Positions 18,446-31,681 of a stretch of DNA of 64,000 nucleotides are shown here, one piece after another. This DNA comes from Phycicoccus sp. HDW14 (GTDB taxonomy: Bacteria > Actinomycetota > Actinomycetes > Actinomycetales > Dermatophilaceae): assembly GCF_011383005.1 (NCBI RefSeq), contig NZ_CP049935.1, positions 2,232,001-2,296,000 of the forward strand. The letters run 5' to 3'. The translations under genes were made by a program, and so were the position numbers. Numbering within the stretch: position 1 is the stretch's first letter; each line of letters starts with the position of its first letter. Under the pieces are notes generated by a model. It was not told where the DNA came from and did not search any database. It was given only the letters and a program-made list of their open reading frames with translations.

Positions 18446-19440
18446 TCAGGCGGCGACGGGGAGGGTGTCGCCGGCGTCCCGGGCGGCCACGTCACCGGTC
18501 GCGCCGCGGGCCACGGCGGCCCGGCCGACGACGAACACGTAGAGCAGGAACGCGGTCTCGGCGAGCACCCCGATGGAGATGCGTGCCCACGTCGGCAGCC
18601 CCGACGGCGTCACGAAGCCCTCGATGACCCCGCTGACGAAGAGCACGACGACCAGCCCCATGGCGATGCCGACCGCCGTTCGGGCCTCCCGGGCGAGGGA
18701 CTGCCCCCGCGGCAGCGGCCCCGGGCTGATCCACGACCAGCAGATGCGCAGCCCCACCGCGCCGGCGACGAAGATGGCCGTCAGTTCGAGGAGCCCGTGC
18801 GGGAGGATCAGCCCGAAGAAGAGCGCGGTGCGGTCGTGGTAGGCCATCAGCGCCCCGGCGACCCCGACGTTGAGCACGTTCTGGGCGAGGATGACCACGA
18901 CCGGCAGCCCGAGGATCCCCAGGGCGATGACCTGCGCCGACACCCACGCGTTGTTCGTCCACACGAGCCCGGTGAAGTCGAGGTGCGCGTACTCGGAGTA
19001 GTACTGCGCGAAGTCGGTGCCCACGAAGGCGTTGATCTCCTCGGGGGACATCCGGCTGGTCCAGACCTGGGGTGCCGGTACGCGTACCAGCCGACGAGGA
19101 AGGCGATGGCGACGTTGGCCAGCGCCGTGCTCACCCACCACCAGCGCAGCCGGTAGAGCGCCGCCGGGAAGGTGGTCGTGAAGAACCCGAGCAGCGCGGC
19201 CCACGTCCCCGTCCGCCGCCCGGCCGTGGCCATCCGCGCGCGCGCCACGAGCGAGGAGAGGTGGGCGACGACGGCCGGGTCCGGGCTGGAGGAACGCACG
19301 ACCGACAGGTGCGTGGAGACGCGCTGGTAGAGGTCGAGCAGCTCGTCGGCCTCGGCCCCGCTGTGCCGGCGCTGGCCCACGAGGGTCTCCAGCCGGTTCC
19401 ACTGCGCCTGGTGGGCGGCCACGTACGCGTCGAGGTCCAC
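18446..19440 (-). CDS. Stage II sporulation protein M-like (DUF95) membrane protein, frame interrupted
   Basis: A cytoplasmic N-terminal part (MDLDAYVAAHQAQWNRLE..., YQRVSTHLSVVRSSSPD) leads into about six membrane helices with the family motif LPHGLLELTAIFVAGAVGLRI. The frame breaks at 19069-19072, where CACCCCAGG (minus strand) needs one extra base to join AYRHP to QVWTSRMSPEEINAFVG; the restored protein has 331 residues. SpoIIM-like proteins in non-sporulating actinobacteria pair with RDD proteins and MoxR clusters; function is unknown. A TAGGCT box six bases before the GTG at 19440 suggests a leaderless transcript divergent from the RDD gene. Confidence 0.85.
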
Positions 19441-19492
19441 GGATGCAGCCTAGGCGACCCGCGCGGCCACGGCCGGCGGTTAGCCTGTGCCC

Positions 19493-20326
19493 GTGGAGGA
19501 CACCGCCGGCCAGGGCTACCGCGCCTACGCGTCCGAGGACGTCGTGACGGGCGAGGGCGTCTCCGTCGAGCTGCCCGTCGCCGGCACCCTGATGCGGGCC
19601 GCGAGCGGCATCATCGACATGATCGCGGCCATCGTCCTGCTCATCGCCGCCGTGTGGACGGTCGGGGTGCTCGTCGCCGACACGAGCGAGGCGGTCGCCA
19701 CCGCCCTGCTGCTCGTCGGCGTCGTCACGGTCACCGTCGCCGTCCCCGCCACCGTCGAGACCCTCACCCGGGGTCGCACCCTCGGCAAGCTCGCCCTCGG
19801 TCTGCGGGTCGTGCGCGACGACGGGGGCCCGATCACCGCGCGGCACGCCATCACCCGGGCGCTCGTCGGCTTCGTCGAGCTGTGGCTGCCACCGTTCGTC
19901 GGCGTCCCCGCGCTCGTCAGCTCGGTCGTCAGCTCGCGCAGCAAGCGGCTCGGCGACTACGCCGCCGGCACCTACGTCATCAGCCAGCGCTCGCGGATGC
20001 GGCTGCTCCCCCCGCCGCAGATGCCCCTGCCGCTCGCCGAGTGGGCCACCCGGGCCGACGTCGCCGCGATGCCCGCCGGGCTCACCGTCGCCGTGCGCCA
20101 GTTCCTCTCCCGCGCAGGGGCGCTCGCGCCGTCGTCACGCGAGCCGCTGGGTCGCGAGCTGCTCGGCGAGGTGCTGCGGTACGTCGCCCCCGCACCACCG
20201 CCGGGGTTCCACCAGGAGTACGTGCTGTCGGCGGTCATCGCCGAGCGGCGCCGGCGCGACAGCGAGCGGCTGGCCCGCGAGGACGCGCTGCGCCGCCGGG
20301 TCGTCGGCGCCGACCCGCTCGCCTGA
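19493..20326 (+). CDS. RDD family membrane protein
   Basis: This 277-residue protein has three to four membrane helices and the RDD signatures: the Arg and Asp pair in LMRAASGIIDMIAAI, then TRGRTLGKLALGLRVVRDDGG and the C-terminal SRSKRLGDYAAGTYVI. The last ~110 residues form a charged cytoplasmic tail. RDD proteins are proposed ion or solute carriers, some with Na+/H+ antiport activity. The GTG at 19493 is six bases after TAGCCT (19481-19486), so I prefer it over the GTG at 19487. It is divergent from the SpoIIM-like gene, its usual partner. Confidence 0.85.
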   Translation: MEDTAGQGYRAYASEDVVTGEGVSVELPVAGTLMRAASGIIDMIAAIVLLIAAVWTVGVLVADTSEAVATALLLVGVVTVTVAVPATVETLTRGRTLGKLALGLRVVRDDGGPITARHAITRALVGFVELWLPPFVGVPALVSSVVSSRSKRLGDYAAGTYVISQRSRMRLLPPPQMPLPLAEWATRADVAAMPAGLTVAVRQFLSRAGALAPSSREPLGRELLGEVLRYVAPAPPPGFHQEYVLSAVIAERRRRDSERLAREDALRRRVVGADPLA

Positions 20327-20335
20327 CCCCCACTC

Positions 20336-20396
20336 ATTGCCCGAAACCCACCTCGAGGGGCCCGTTTCGGCACCTCCGAGGTGGGTTCTGGGCAAT
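20336..20396. terminator. Bidirectional hairpin terminator
   Basis: A 20-base stem with a single mismatch pairs 20336-20355 (ATTGCCCGAAACCCACCTCG) with 20377-20396, around a 21-base loop. It sits between the convergent RDD (+) and adenosine deaminase (-) genes. Confidence 0.7.
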
Positions 20397-20416
20397 CAGT
20401 CGGATGGTGGTGGCGC

Positions 20417-21503
20417 TCAGGCGCCGAGCGCCGCGTACCCGGGCTTGACGACGTGCTCGATGAGCTCGAGCCGCTCCTCGAAGGGCAGGAACGCCGACTT
20501 CATCGCGTTGATGGTCACCCAGCGCAGGTCGGCCAGCGTCCAGCCGGCCTCGTCGACGAGCAGCTGCATCTCGCGCGACATCGACGTGCCCGACATCAGC
20601 CGGTTGTCGGTGTTGACGGTGACCCGGAACCGCAGGTTCTTGAGCAGGGTGATCGGGTGTGCCGCAACGGACTCGGCGGCGCCAGTCTGGATGTTCGAGC
20701 TCGGGCACATCTCGAGCGGGATGCGCCGGTCGCGCACGTAGTCGGCGAGCCGGCCGAGCACGGCCACCCCGTCGTCACCCACCTGCACGTCGTCGACGAT
20801 GCGCACGCCGTGGCCGAGCCGGTCGGCACCGCACCACTGGATGGCCTCCCAGATCGAGGGCAGCCCGAAGGCCTCACCGGCGTGGATCGTGAAGTGCGCG
20901 TTCTCGCGACGCAGGTACTCGAACGCGTCGAGGTGGCGGGTGGGCGGGAAGCCGGCCTCGGCCCCGGCGATGTCGAAGCCACCGACGCCGCGGTCGCGGT
21001 AGGCGACGGCCAGCTCGGCGATCTCGCGCGAGCGGGCCGCGTGCCGCATCGCGGTGAGCAGGGCCCGGACCCGGATGGGCGTGCCGGCGGCGGCCGCCTC
21101 GGCCTCGCCCTCCCGCAACCCGGCGAGGACGGCCTCGACGACCCGCTCGAGCGGCAGCCCGCCCTCGATGTGCAGCTCGGGGCGAAGCGCGACTCGGCGT
21201 AGACGACGCCGTCGGCGGCGAGGTCGAGGGCGCACTCGCGCGCGACGCGGGTCAGCTGCTCCTCGGTCTGCATCACCGCGACGGTGTGCGAGAACGTCTC
21301 GAGGTAGCGCACGAGCGACCCGGAGTCGGCGGCGTCCCGGAACCAGGCGCCGAGGGCAGCGGGGTCGGTGGTCGGCAGGCCGTCGTAGCCGGAGGCCTCG
21401 GCGAGCTCGACGACCGTCGCGGGGCGCAGGCCGCCGTCGAGGTGGTCGTGCAGGAGGGCCTTCGGCGCGCGGCGGACGACCTCGGCGGTCGGGGTGGCGG
21501 ACA

Positions 21504-21504
<1 letters not shown>
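20417..21504 (-). CDS. add: Adenosine deaminase, frame interrupted
   Basis: The enzyme deaminates (deoxy)adenosine to (deoxy)inosine, feeding PunA. The zinc site LLHDHLDGG near residue 18, the HIEGGL segment, catalytic [23 protein letters not shown], and [12 protein letters not shown] with [11 protein letters not shown] are all present. The frame breaks at 21179-21182 (minus strand GCCCCGAGC); one extra base restores [10 protein letters not shown] and 362 residues, normal for Add. The ATG shares bases with the deoA stop (TGATG), so it is translated from the deoA message. Last gene of the M20-cdd-deoA-add run. Confidence 0.92.
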
Positions 21505-22792
<1,288 letters not shown>

Positions 22793-22850
22793 CGGCCCAT
22801 CATGGCAGGGGCGCGGCCCCCACCAGAACCACCCCGGGTGGCCGCGCGGG

Positions 22851-23269
22851 CTACGGGCGGCGGGTCTCGAGGTCCTCGGGACCGAAGGCCTGGGGCAGCA
22901 CCTCGCGCATCGTGAGGATGCCCTCGGGCGTCTGCAGCAAGGTGTCAGGAGTTCCGTTCTCCCACAGCAGCTGTCGGCACCGGCCGCACGGCATCAGGGT
23001 GTCTCCGCGGCCGTCGACGCACCACACGGCGACGAGCCGCCCGCCACCCGTGGCGTGCAGGGTGGAGACCATGCCGCACTCGGCGCAGAGGGTGACCCCG
23101 TAGCCGGCGTTCTCGACGTTGCAGCCCGCCACGACCCGACCGTCGTCGACGAGACCGGCGACCCCCACGGGGAAGCGGCTGTACGGGCAGTACGCGAGCG
23201 TGGTCATCCGCACCGCCTCGGCGCGCAGGACCTCCCAGTCGACCTCGGGGCGGGGACGGCGCTGGTCAC
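22851..23269 (-). CDS. cdd: Cytidine deaminase, frame interrupted at residue ~7
   Basis: The enzyme converts (deoxy)cytidine to (deoxy)uridine. Zinc site and catalysis: [16 protein letters not shown] with the HAE-type CAE triad and [11 protein letters not shown] for the two other cysteines; [10 protein letters not shown] at the N-terminus binds substrate. The GTG at 23269 overlaps the M20 stop; a break at 23247-23250 (minus strand GCCCCGAGG) separates VTSAVPAP from [14 protein letters not shown], and one extra base gives 139 residues. It precedes deoA by 58 bases, forming a pyrimidine nucleoside salvage run. Confidence 0.92.
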
Positions 23270-24483
23270 GAGTCCTCCTCGGGGGCGGCGCGGCGGGCGT
23301 CGAGGCCACGCACGACGGCGGCCGTCGCGAGCAGCCGCGCACCGAGGGCGATGGCCCGCTCGTCGACGACGAGGTCGCCCTGGTGCAGGTCGTAGGTGGG
23401 CCCTCCGGGCGTACGGGTGCCGAGCCGGGCCATCGCGCCGGTGCAGTGGTCGAGGTACCAGGCGAAGTCCTCGCCACCGAGCGACTGCGCCGTGGGCACG
23501 GGGCTGACCCGGCAGGCCAGCGCGGCCCGGCGCAGCGCGGAGATGCCGTCGGCGGTGTTGACGACCGGCGGGACCCCCTTGAGCCGCTCGACCTTGGCCT
23601 GCACCCCGTACGGCTGGACGACCCCGTGGACGATCTCCTCGAGCAGGGGGCCGACGGTGAGCCAGGACTCGGCGTCGAGCATTCGCAGCGTGCCGCGGCA
23701 CTCGCCGGTGCTCGGGATGACGTTGGCGACCCGGCCGGCCTCGATCTTGCCCCAGACCAGGGCCGCGCCGGTGCGGGGGTCGAGCCGCCGGCCGAGCACG
23801 CCCGGCACGTCGGTGACGACCTTGGCGAGCGCGTAGACGAGGTCCTCCGTGAGCTGCGGCCGGGAGGTGTGACCGCCGCGGCCGTGCAGCGTGACGGCGA
23901 TCTGGTCGGCGGCGGCGGTGAGCGCACCCTCGCGCAGCCCGACCTCCCCGACGTCGATGCTCGGGTCGCAGTGCACCGCGAAGATGCTGTCGACCCCCTC
24001 GAGCGCGCCGGCGGTGATGGCCTCGAGGGCGCCGCCGGGCATGACCTCCTCGGCGGCCTGGAAGACCGCCCGCACGGCGATGCCCCGCTCGGCGAGGGAG
24101 TCCTCGACGGTGCGCAGCGCGAGGACGGCGCCGACGAGCGCGGCGACGTGCACGTCGTGCCCGCACGCGTGGCAGACCCCGGGAGCCTGGGAGGCGAAGT
24201 CGAGGCCGGAGCGCTCGCGCACGGGCAGGGCGTCCATGTCGGCGCGCAGCGCGACCCGGTAGAGGGGCTCGGGCGCGCCGAGGTCGGCGAGGACGCCGGT
24301 GCCCGGCATCAGCCGGACGGCGACCCCCGCCGCGTCGAGTCGGCGCACCACGGTCTCGGTGGTGCGCGTCTCCTCGCGGGACAGCTCGGGGTGGGCGTGG
24401 AGGTCCCGCCGGAGGTCGGTGAGCTCGGGTGACAGCGAGGTGATGCGCTCGCCGAGCGCGGCGAGGAGGGCATCGTCGTTCAT
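23266..24483 (-). CDS. M20-family amidohydrolase/peptidase
   Basis: A 405-residue metallo-amidohydrolase of the N-acyl-amino acid/hippurate hydrolase group. Motifs: LRRDLHAHPELSREE, RADMDALPVRERSGLDFAS, CHACGHDVHVAAL, VFQAAEEVMPGGALEAI with the metal Glu pair, HGRGGHTSRPQ in the dimerisation domain, and SLGGEDFAWYL near the C-terminus. The substrate is unknown. Its stop overlaps the cdd GTG, so it heads the nucleoside salvage operon, an unusual leader gene. A TAGACT box lies 10 bases before the ATG on the minus strand. Confidence 0.88.
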   Translation of the reverse strand: MNDDALLAALGERITSLSPELTDLRRDLHAHPELSREETRTTETVVRRLDAAGVAVRLMPGTGVLADLGAPEPLYRVALRADMDALPVRERSGLDFASQAPGVCHACGHDVHVAALVGAVLALRTVEDSLAERGIAVRAVFQAAEEVMPGGALEAITAGALEGVDSIFAVHCDPSIDVGEVGLREGALTAAADQIAVTLHGRGGHTSRPQLTEDLVYALAKVVTDVPGVLGRRLDPRTGAALVWGKIEAGRVANVIPSTGECRGTLRMLDAESWLTVGPLLEEIVHGVVQPYGVQAKVERLKGVPPVVNTADGISALRRAALACRVSPVPTAQSLGGEDFAWYLDHCTGAMARLGTRTPGGPTYDLHQGDLVVDERAIALGARLLATAAVVRGLDARRAAPEEDS

Positions 24484-24545
24484 GAGGAGGCCGAGTCTAC
24501 GCGGATGGGCCCTCCCCCACCGGCAGGTCCGGCACGGGCAGCCGT

Positions 24546-25037
24546 TCAGCCGACGGCGCGGGCGGCCTTGTAGTCGTCCCAGCGGCGGGCGACGGCGTCC
24601 ATCTCGCGCTGGATGAACTCGAGGAACTCCGCCGAGAGCTGCATGCGCTCGCCCGCCCGCGACCTCGCGCCCACGCTGTCGCGGGCCACGACGAGGGCGG
24701 CGAGGATCGGCGCGTAGAGCTGCTCGGTCTGCATCATCATGTCGTGCCACGCGTCGTCGAGGGCGACGTACACGTCCCGCCGCGAGCCGCGCTCGCGTTC
24801 CCGGCGGATCATCCGGACCTGGGAGAGGTAGCGCACGGCGCCGGAGACCGCGGCCGGGCTGATGTCGAGCAGCTCGACGAGCTGGGCGGAGGTGCGCCGC
24901 CCGTCCTCGGTCGCGAGGAGGGCGGCGAAGACCCGCGCGGGCTGGAGCGGGATCCCGACCTCGGCGAGGGCACCACCGAGCCGCTCGACGACGTCGGCGG
25001 GCGGGTCGGGGATCACGTCGGAGGGTGCCGGGGCCAT
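24546..25037 (-). CDS. GbsR/MarR-type transcriptional regulator
   Basis: This 163-residue winged-helix protein has VERLGGALAEVGIPLQPARVFAALLATEDG followed by the helix-turn-helix SAQLVELLDISPAAVSGAVRYLSQVRMIRRERERGSRRDVY, typical of the GbsR branch of MarR-like regulators. It is divergent from an ABC exporter, a very common arrangement in actinobacteria, and a 20-base inverted repeat lies between them. A TAATGT box six bases before the ATG points to a leaderless transcript. Probable repressor of the exporter and of itself. Confidence 0.85.
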   Translation of the reverse strand: MAPAPSDVIPDPPADVVERLGGALAEVGIPLQPARVFAALLATEDGRRTSAQLVELLDISPAAVSGAVRYLSQVRMIRRERERGSRRDVYVALDDAWHDMMMQTEQLYAPILAALVVARDSVGARSRAGERMQLSAEFLEFIQREMDAVARRWDDYKAARAVG

Positions 25038-25052
25038 GGCGCCACATTACAA

Positions 25053-25072
25053 CATTCACAAGGTTGTGAATG
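25053..25072. promoter_or_regulatory. Inverted-repeat operator between regulator and ABC exporter
   Basis: CATTCACAA-GG-TTGTGAATG is a perfect inverted repeat with 9-base arms, lying between the regulator start (25037) and the exporter start (25091), just upstream of the exporter -10 box TACCGT (25078-25083) and of the regulator -10 box TAATGT. Binding there would block both promoters. Confidence 0.65.
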
Positions 25073-25090
25073 AGGTGTACCGTCGGTGGC

Positions 25091-26023
25091 GTGACCGATG
25101 CCATCACCGTCTCCGGGCTCCGCAAGACCTTCGGGCGCACCGTCGCCCTCGACGGCCTCGACCTCACCGTGCGCGCGGGCGAGGTCCACGGCTTCCTCGG
25201 CCCGAACGGCGCCGGCAAGTCGACGACGATCCGGGTCCTGCTCGGGCTGCTGCGCGCCGACGCCGGCACCGCCACCGTGCTGGGCCGCGACCCGTGGCGC
25301 GACGCCACCGACCTGCACCGCAGCCTCGCCTACGTCCCCGGCGACGTCGTGCTCTGGCCGACCCTGACCGGCGGCGAGACCATCGACCTGCTCGGGCGGC
25401 TGCGCGGGGGCATCGACGAGGACCGCCGGCGCCGGCTCGTCGAGCGCTTCGAGCTCGACGAGACGAAGAAGGGCAAGGCCTACAGCAAGGGCAACCGGCA
25501 GAAGGTCGCCCTCGTCGCGGCCCTGGCCAGCGGCGTCCCCCTGCTCGTCCTCGACGAGCCGACGGCCGGCCTCGACCCGCTGATGGAGGAGGTCTTCCAG
25601 CGCGAGCTCGCCGCGCTCCGGGACGACGGGCGCACGGTGCTGCTCTCGAGCCACATCCTCAGCGAGGTCGAGCGCGCCTGCGACCGTGTGAGCATCGTGC
25701 GCGCCGGGCGGATCGTCGACACCGGCAGCCTCGACGAGCTGCGCCACCTCACCCGCACCCGGGTCCACGCCGTCCTCGAGCACGCCCCGAGCGCCGAGGA
25801 GGTCGCGGGCTGGCCCGGCGCGCACGACGTGACGGTCGAGGGCGACGAGGTCCGCTGCTCGGTCGACGCCGAGCACCTCGGCACGCTCGTCGCCGACCTC
25901 GGGCGCCGCGGCGTCACCGGGCTCACCGTGCAGCCGCCGACCCTCGAGGAGCTCTTCCTCGCCCGCTACCAGGGCACGGGGTCCACGGACCGCGAGCGCG
26001 AGAACGAGGCGCAGCCGGCATGA
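25091..26023 (+). CDS. ABC exporter ATP-binding protein
   Basis: A 310-residue ATPase of the DrrA/antibiotic-resistance type. Walker [19 protein letters not shown], signature region as [17 protein letters not shown] (a variant of LSGGQ), Walker [17 protein letters not shown], and the H-loop in [13 protein letters not shown]-terminal ~80-residue extension follows, as in exporter ATPases. GTG at 25091 is seven bases after TACCGT, consistent with a leaderless mRNA; the upstream in-frame start at 25070 would overlap the operator and -10 box. Stop overlaps the permease ATG. Confidence 0.9.
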   Translation: MTDAITVSGLRKTFGRTVALDGLDLTVRAGEVHGFLGPNGAGKSTTIRVLLGLLRADAGTATVLGRDPWRDATDLHRSLAYVPGDVVLWPTLTGGETIDLLGRLRGGIDEDRRRRLVERFELDETKKGKAYSKGNRQKVALVAALASGVPLLVLDEPTAGLDPLMEEVFQRELAALRDDGRTVLLSSHILSEVERACDRVSIVRAGRIVDTGSLDELRHLTRTRVHAVLEHAPSAEEVAGWPGAHDVTVEGDEVRCSVDAEHLGTLVADLGRRGVTGLTVQPPTLEELFLARYQGTGSTDRERENEAQPA

Positions 26024-27672
26024 CCGCGGCCACCGCCCCCACCGCACCGGCCACCCCGCGCATCCCCGTCGCCACCCGGCTCACGGGGTTCGGCCAGCTG
26101 CTGCGCCTCGCGTGGCGGCGCGACCGCATCCTCGTGCCGAGCAGCGTCCTCGGGCTCGTGCTCTTCTCCGTCGGGTCGGCGCAGGCCACCCTCGCCCTCT
26201 ACCCGACCGACGCGGCCGCGACGGCGGGCCTGTCGTCGGTGCTCGCCAACCCCGCGGTCGTCGCCCTCTACGGCCCGGCGTCGGCGCAGTCCGCCGACGC
26301 GCTCGCCGTCATCAAGACCGTGATGCTCGGCGCCTTCCTCGTCGGCGTGCTCGGGCTCGTCGTCGTCCGCCGGCACACCCGCACGGAGGAGGACGAGGGC
26401 CGCCTCGAGCTGCTCGGCGCCGGTGTGGTGGGGCGGTGGGCGCCGCTGGCCGCCGCGGTCACCCTCGCGACGGCCGCCGTCGTCGCCGCGAGCGTCCTCT
26501 CGGCGCTGGGCCTGGCCGCGCTCGGGATGGACCCCGCCGGCAGCGCGGCCTTCGCGGTCGCGTGGCTCACGGGCGGGCTGGCCACCGTCGGCATCGCGGC
26601 CGTCGCCGTCCAGCTGGCGTCGACGACCCGCGGCGCCGGCGGGCTGGGCTTCGGCGCGCTCGGGGTGCTCTTCGCGGTGCGGGCCGTCGCCGACTCGGCC
26701 GACCCCGGCACCGTCCTGCACGGGCTGGCCTGGCTCTCGCCGCTCGGGTGGGCCGGCCGGGTCGAGGCCTACGGGGCCAACCGGCAGTGGGTGCTGGTGC
26801 TCGGCCTGCTGGCCCTGGCCGTCGGGGTGCTCGTCGCCGTGCGGGTGCTCGACCACCGCGACCTCGGCGCCGGCGTCATCCCCGTGCGTGCCGGGCCGCG
26901 CCGGGCCGGCGCGGGCCTCGCCGGCCCGCTCGCCCTCGTGACGCGGCTGGCCCGCGGCACGATCGTCGGATGGGCCGTGGGGATGGTCCTCGGCGGTGTG
27001 CTCGTCGGCTCCCTGCTCGGTGCCGTGACCGACATGTCGGGCGACCCGGCCATCCGGGACCTGCTCGAGAAGATGGGCGGGGGCGCCGGCGGACTCTTCG
27101 CCGACGTGTACGTCGCGACCGAGATCCACTTCGTCGCCGCGGCCGTCGCGGCGGCCGCCACCGCCCTCGTGCTGCGGCTCGTCGCCGCCGAGCGCACGGG
27201 TCAGGGCGAGGTGGTCCTCGCGACCGCCACCGGCCGGGTCCGCTGGTACACCGCGCACCTCGTGGTCCCCGTCGTCCTCACCGCCGCGCTGCTCGCCCTG
27301 CTCGGGGCGGTCGTCGGGCTCGTCGGTCCCACCGTCACGCCGGACGCACCGACCTTCGGCGAGTCGGTCGGGGCGACGCTGGCCGCGCTGCCGGTCGTGT
27401 GGTTGATGACCGGTGTCGCCGCGCTGCTGGCCGGCGCACTCCCCCGGTTCGCGCCGTTCGCCTGGGGCGTCCTGCTGGCGTCCTTCCTCGTCTCCGAGGT
27501 GGGTCCGCTCACCGACCTGCCGTCGTGGCTGCTCGACGCCTCGCCGTTCACGCACCTGTCGACGCTGCCGGCCGGGTCGTTCGGGTGGGTGGCGGCGCTC
27601 GTCCTCACCGCCGCGGCGCTCGCGCTCATGGTGGCGGGCGGGGTGGCCTACCGGCGTCGCGACGTCGCCTGA
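26020..27672 (+). CDS. ABC exporter permease (polyketide-antibiotic-exporter-like)
   Basis: This 550-residue protein has about 12 membrane helices in two halves, with a large cytoplasmic-extracytoplasmic loop between, the layout of actinobacterial exporters annotated as polyketide antibiotic exporters. It lacks its own ATPase and uses the preceding one (ATGA overlap). The highly hydrophobic Ala/Val/Leu-rich sequence gives no substrate clue. With the GbsR-type regulator it forms a self-contained, probably inducible efflux module. Confidence 0.88.
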   Translation: MTAATAPTAPATPRIPVATRLTGFGQLLRLAWRRDRILVPSSVLGLVLFSVGSAQATLALYPTDAAATAGLSSVLANPAVVALYGPASAQSADALAVIKTVMLGAFLVGVLGLVVVRRHTRTEEDEGRLELLGAGVVGRWAPLAAAVTLATAAVVAASVLSALGLAALGMDPAGSAAFAVAWLTGGLATVGIAAVAVQLASTTRGAGGLGFGALGVLFAVRAVADSADPGTVLHGLAWLSPLGWAGRVEAYGANRQWVLVLGLLALAVGVLVAVRVLDHRDLGAGVIPVRAGPRRAGAGLAGPLALVTRLARGTIVGWAVGMVLGGVLVGSLLGAVTDMSGDPAIRDLLEKMGGGAGGLFADVYVATEIHFVAAAVAAAATALVLRLVAAERTGQGEVVLATATGRVRWYTAHLVVPVVLTAALLALLGAVVGLVGPTVTPDAPTFGESVGATLAALPVVWLMTGVAALLAGALPRFAPFAWGVLLASFLVSEVGPLTDLPSWLLDASPFTHLSTLPAGSFGWVAALVLTAAALALMVAGGVAYRRRDVA

Positions 27673-27675
27673 GGC

Positions 27676-28752
27676 TCAGGTGAGGTCGGTGCGCCCCGAG
27701 TCCTTGAGCGCGTCGACGACCCGCTTGACGTCCTGCGCCCGCGCCCGGGTGGTGACGAGGACGGCGTCCGGGGTGTCGACGACGACCACGTCGTCGAGAC
27801 CGACGAGCGCCACCCGGCGACCACCGGACGTCACCACCAGGCCCGAGCCGCCGACGACCGTCACGTCGTCGGCGGACCCGAGCACGGTCAGGCCGTCGGT
27901 GGCGGGCAGCAGCGAGGCGAGGCTCGCGAAGTCGCCGACGTCGTCCCACCCGAAGGGCGCCGGCACCACGACGACGTGCCCCGCCGCGGCCGCCGGCTCG
28001 GCGACGGCGTGGTCGATGGCGATCTTCGTCAGGTGCGGCCAGACGGCGTCGAGGCGCGAGGGGTCGGCGGCGACCTCGCGCAGGCCGGCGGCGAGCTCGG
28101 GGTGCCAGCGCCCGAGCAGGTCGAGCAGCACGGACGCGCGGACGACGAACATCCCTGCGTTCCAACGGTACTCGCCCGACGCCACGTAGGCGGTGGCGCG
28201 CTCGGCGTCGGGCTTCTCGACGAACTCGACGGCGTGCCGGGCGGTCGGGAAGCCGTCCATCCGCTCGCCGGCACGGATGTAGCCGAAGCCGGTGGCGGGG
28301 TGGGTGGGCTCGACCCCCAGGGTGACGAGGTGGCCGTCGCGGGCCACCTCGACGGCCTCGCGGACCGCCGTGTGGAAGGCGGCGGCGTCGGGGATGACGT
28401 GGTCGGCGGCGAACGAGCCGATGACGGCGTCGGGGTCGCTGCGCTCGACGACCGCGGCGGCCAGGCCGATGGCGGCCATCGAGTCGCGCGGCGACGGCTC
28501 GGCGAGCACCCGTCCGGCGTCGAGCTCCGGGAGCTGCCCGCGGACGGCCTCGGCGTGCGCGGCCCCGGTGACGACGACGACCCGGTCGACGGTCAGCGGG
28601 GCCAGGCGGTCGACGGTGGCCTGGAGGAGGGTGCGCCCGCTACCCGTGAGGTCGAGGAGGAACTTCGGGTGCCCGGCGCGGCTCAGCGGCCACAGCCGGG
28701 TGCCCGCACCTCCCGCCGGCACGACGGCCCAGAACCCCGCGACGTCAGGCAT
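27676..28752 (-). CDS. manC: Mannose-1-phosphate guanylyltransferase
   Basis: The enzyme makes GDP-mannose from mannose 1-phosphate and GTP. The nucleotidyltransferase loop FWAVVPAGGAGTRLWPLSRAGHPKFLLDL at the start, GSFAADHVI, FGYIRAGERM, FVEKPD and YRWNAGMFV with GWDDVGDF are characteristic. At 358 residues it is the single-domain actinobacterial form without isomerase. TACCCT seven bases before the ATG suggests a leaderless message. Its end is 3 bases from the end of the convergent permease. GDP-mannose could feed mannosylated lipids or the polysaccharide locus at 37-46 kb. Confidence 0.92.
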   Translation of the reverse strand: MPDVAGFWAVVPAGGAGTRLWPLSRAGHPKFLLDLTGSGRTLLQATVDRLAPLTVDRVVVVTGAAHAEAVRGQLPELDAGRVLAEPSPRDSMAAIGLAAAVVERSDPDAVIGSFAADHVIPDAAAFHTAVREAVEVARDGHLVTLGVEPTHPATGFGYIRAGERMDGFPTARHAVEFVEKPDAERATAYVASGEYRWNAGMFVVRASVLLDLLGRWHPELAAGLREVAADPSRLDAVWPHLTKIAIDHAVAEPAAAAGHVVVVPAPFGWDDVGDFASLASLLPATDGLTVLGSADDVTVVGGSGLVVTSGGRRVALVGLDDVVVVDTPDAVLVTTRARAQDVKRVVDALKDSGRTDLT

Positions 28753-28788
28753 GGCGCCGAGGGTAGCCGCTCGGGTGCCGGCGCTCGC

Positions 28789-29316
28789 TCAGCCCCCGGC
28801 CCGCGTCGCGCCGAACGGGAAGGAGCGCACGACCCGCCACACGCCGTCCGGGTCGTGGTGGTACAGCTCGACGCTCGCCACCTCGAAGCGGGCGCGGAAG
28901 CCGGCGAGCCCGTCGAACGCACCGTCGAGGGCCGCGTCGCCGAGGTGGTGGGCGATGGTCACGTGCGGGTGGTACGGGAAGTCGAGGTGGCGCTGCACCG
29001 GCCCGGACCGGACCGCCGCCTCGAGCCGCTCGCACTCGACGATGCCGCGCGACACCTGCACGAAGACGACCGGCGAGACCGGGCGGAAGGTGCCGGTGCC
29101 CGAGAGGACCATCTCGAACGGTCGGGCGCGGCCGCAGACCTCCTCGAGGTGCGCGACGAAGGCGTCCATCACGTCGGGCTCGACGGCGGTCGGGGGCAGC
29201 AGCGTGACGTGCGGCGGGATCGCGGGGGCCATGGGGTCGCCGGCCTCCTCGCGGGCGGCCTGGAGCGTGGTGCCCCACGGCTCGGGGACGGTGACGGCGA
29301 CACCGTGGATCGGCAT
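28789..29316 (-). CDS. 2'-5' RNA ligase family (2H phosphoesterase) protein
   Basis: This 175-residue protein has two H-x-T/S motifs that define 2H phosphoesterases: PPHVTLLPPT near residue 38 and YHPHVTIAHHLGD near residue 120. Members act on 2',3'-cyclic or 2'-5' phosphodiester bonds in RNA or nucleotides; the in vivo role is usually unknown. It begins 11 bases after the trpS stop and is surely co-transcribed with it. Confidence 0.82.
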   Translation of the reverse strand: MPIHGVAVTVPEPWGTTLQAAREEAGDPMAPAIPPHVTLLPPTAVEPDVMDAFVAHLEEVCGRARPFEMVLSGTGTFRPVSPVVFVQVSRGIVECERLEAAVRSGPVQRHLDFPYHPHVTIAHHLGDAALDGAFDGLAGFRARFEVASVELYHHDPDGVWRVVRSFPFGATRAGG

Positions 29317-29327
29317 GGGCGCCGGCC

Positions 29328-31552
<2,225 letters not shown>

Positions 31553-31681
31553 CGCCGGTCCCGTCGTCGGCCACCACCTCGACCCGCGCCCGGGAGGTCA
31601 CGGGTTGCACACGATGGCCCCACTTCCGCTGCGCCGGACCGGCTCCGCCTCTAGCGTCACGACCCGACGGAGGGGACGGGG

